From Phaeoceros laevis (Eukaryota; Anthocerotophyta; Anthocerotopsida; Notothyladales), in assembly GCA_049999765.1 (NCBI GenBank), contig JBNGIQ010009141.1:42864-70063 (forward strand): a stretch of 27,200 nt of DNA. The letters are read 5' to 3'. Positions 27,003-27,200 of the stretch are shown here, piece by piece. A program made the position numbers and the translations under genes. The notes below the pieces were generated by a model. That model saw only the letters and a program-made list of their open reading frames with translations. It was not told the DNA's origin and ran no database searches. The stretch's first letter is position 1. Each line of letters opens with the position of its first letter.

Positions 27003-27200
27003 ATACTTATTCCCGGGGTGTGTGCTGTGTGTATTATATGTGTGTCTATCAGTAGCATCTGGAATGCTTCAGCTGATAATGTGCTTTAGTATGAGTAAGT
27101 TTGCAAATTCTACAAATGTTGTAAGAGCCTTGAGTAATGGTGCCTATGATGGTATGACCAATCAATGCGGCCCTAGTGGCTCTACCTGGCACTAATACTG
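27003..27200. other. Right flank without recognised feature
   Basis: TG-rich start, then unremarkable sequence. One frame from 26959 is open for 78 codons but begins in the CA microsatellite and has no motif. Confidence 0.35.

Overview
The window reads as a dense nest of plant-type transposable elements, with no convincing single-copy host gene. It looks like a nuclear genome of the green (streptophyte) lineage: two related Ty1/copia elements with a tRNA-iMet primer site, a chromodomain-type Ty3/gypsy element, a gypsy integrase ending in a PHD finger, a plant-like CACTA terminus (CACTACAAGAAAA), a tRNA-headed SINE and GT-AG introns. A charophyte alga such as Chara is my best guess, but this is inference. 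Almost every coding frame is broken by stops, frameshifts or insertions. Two 100-base N runs are scaffold gaps.

Layout. 1-204: nothing recognised. About 205-6066: Copia element 1 on the minus strand (3' LTR at left, then pol, gag and leader), whose 5' end is missing. 6067-6887: a candidate miniature terminal-repeat element. 6900-7870: 5'-truncated gypsy integrase with PHD finger (minus). About 7885-12913: 5'-truncated gypsy element (plus), its integrase split by an 821-bp insertion (10600-11420) ending in a microsatellite tail. 12914-13663: no gene, one diverged tandem repeat. 13664-14254: AT-rich MITE with 8-bp target duplication. 14263-15780: no clear gene. 15779-15986 and 23278-23439: two halves of one minisatellite, split by Copia element 2 (15987-23277, plus strand, both LTRs, 5-bp target duplication). 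Element 2 carries a SINE and a 105-bp insertion. 23699-23890: a second minisatellite. 23939-25709: degenerate DDE-transposase-like gene. 26018-26640: CACTA terminus with subterminal repeats. 26842-27002: a second copy of the microsatellite-tailed 3' end.

The most interesting signal is that both Copia elements carry, between the end of pol and the 3' LTR and in the opposite orientation, the same small two-exon gene (586-982 plus; 22485-22914 minus). It encodes a protein of about 107-111 residues with an N-terminal membrane segment and a strongly conserved core (LPNCMDRFMYA...GRLIIRYGEPW). Start context, intron position and phase, and the short second exon are conserved although the surrounding gag-pol frames are decayed. 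The gene appears to be a stable antisense passenger of this Copia family, probably expressed from an antisense promoter in or near the 3' LTR. I do not recognise the protein.
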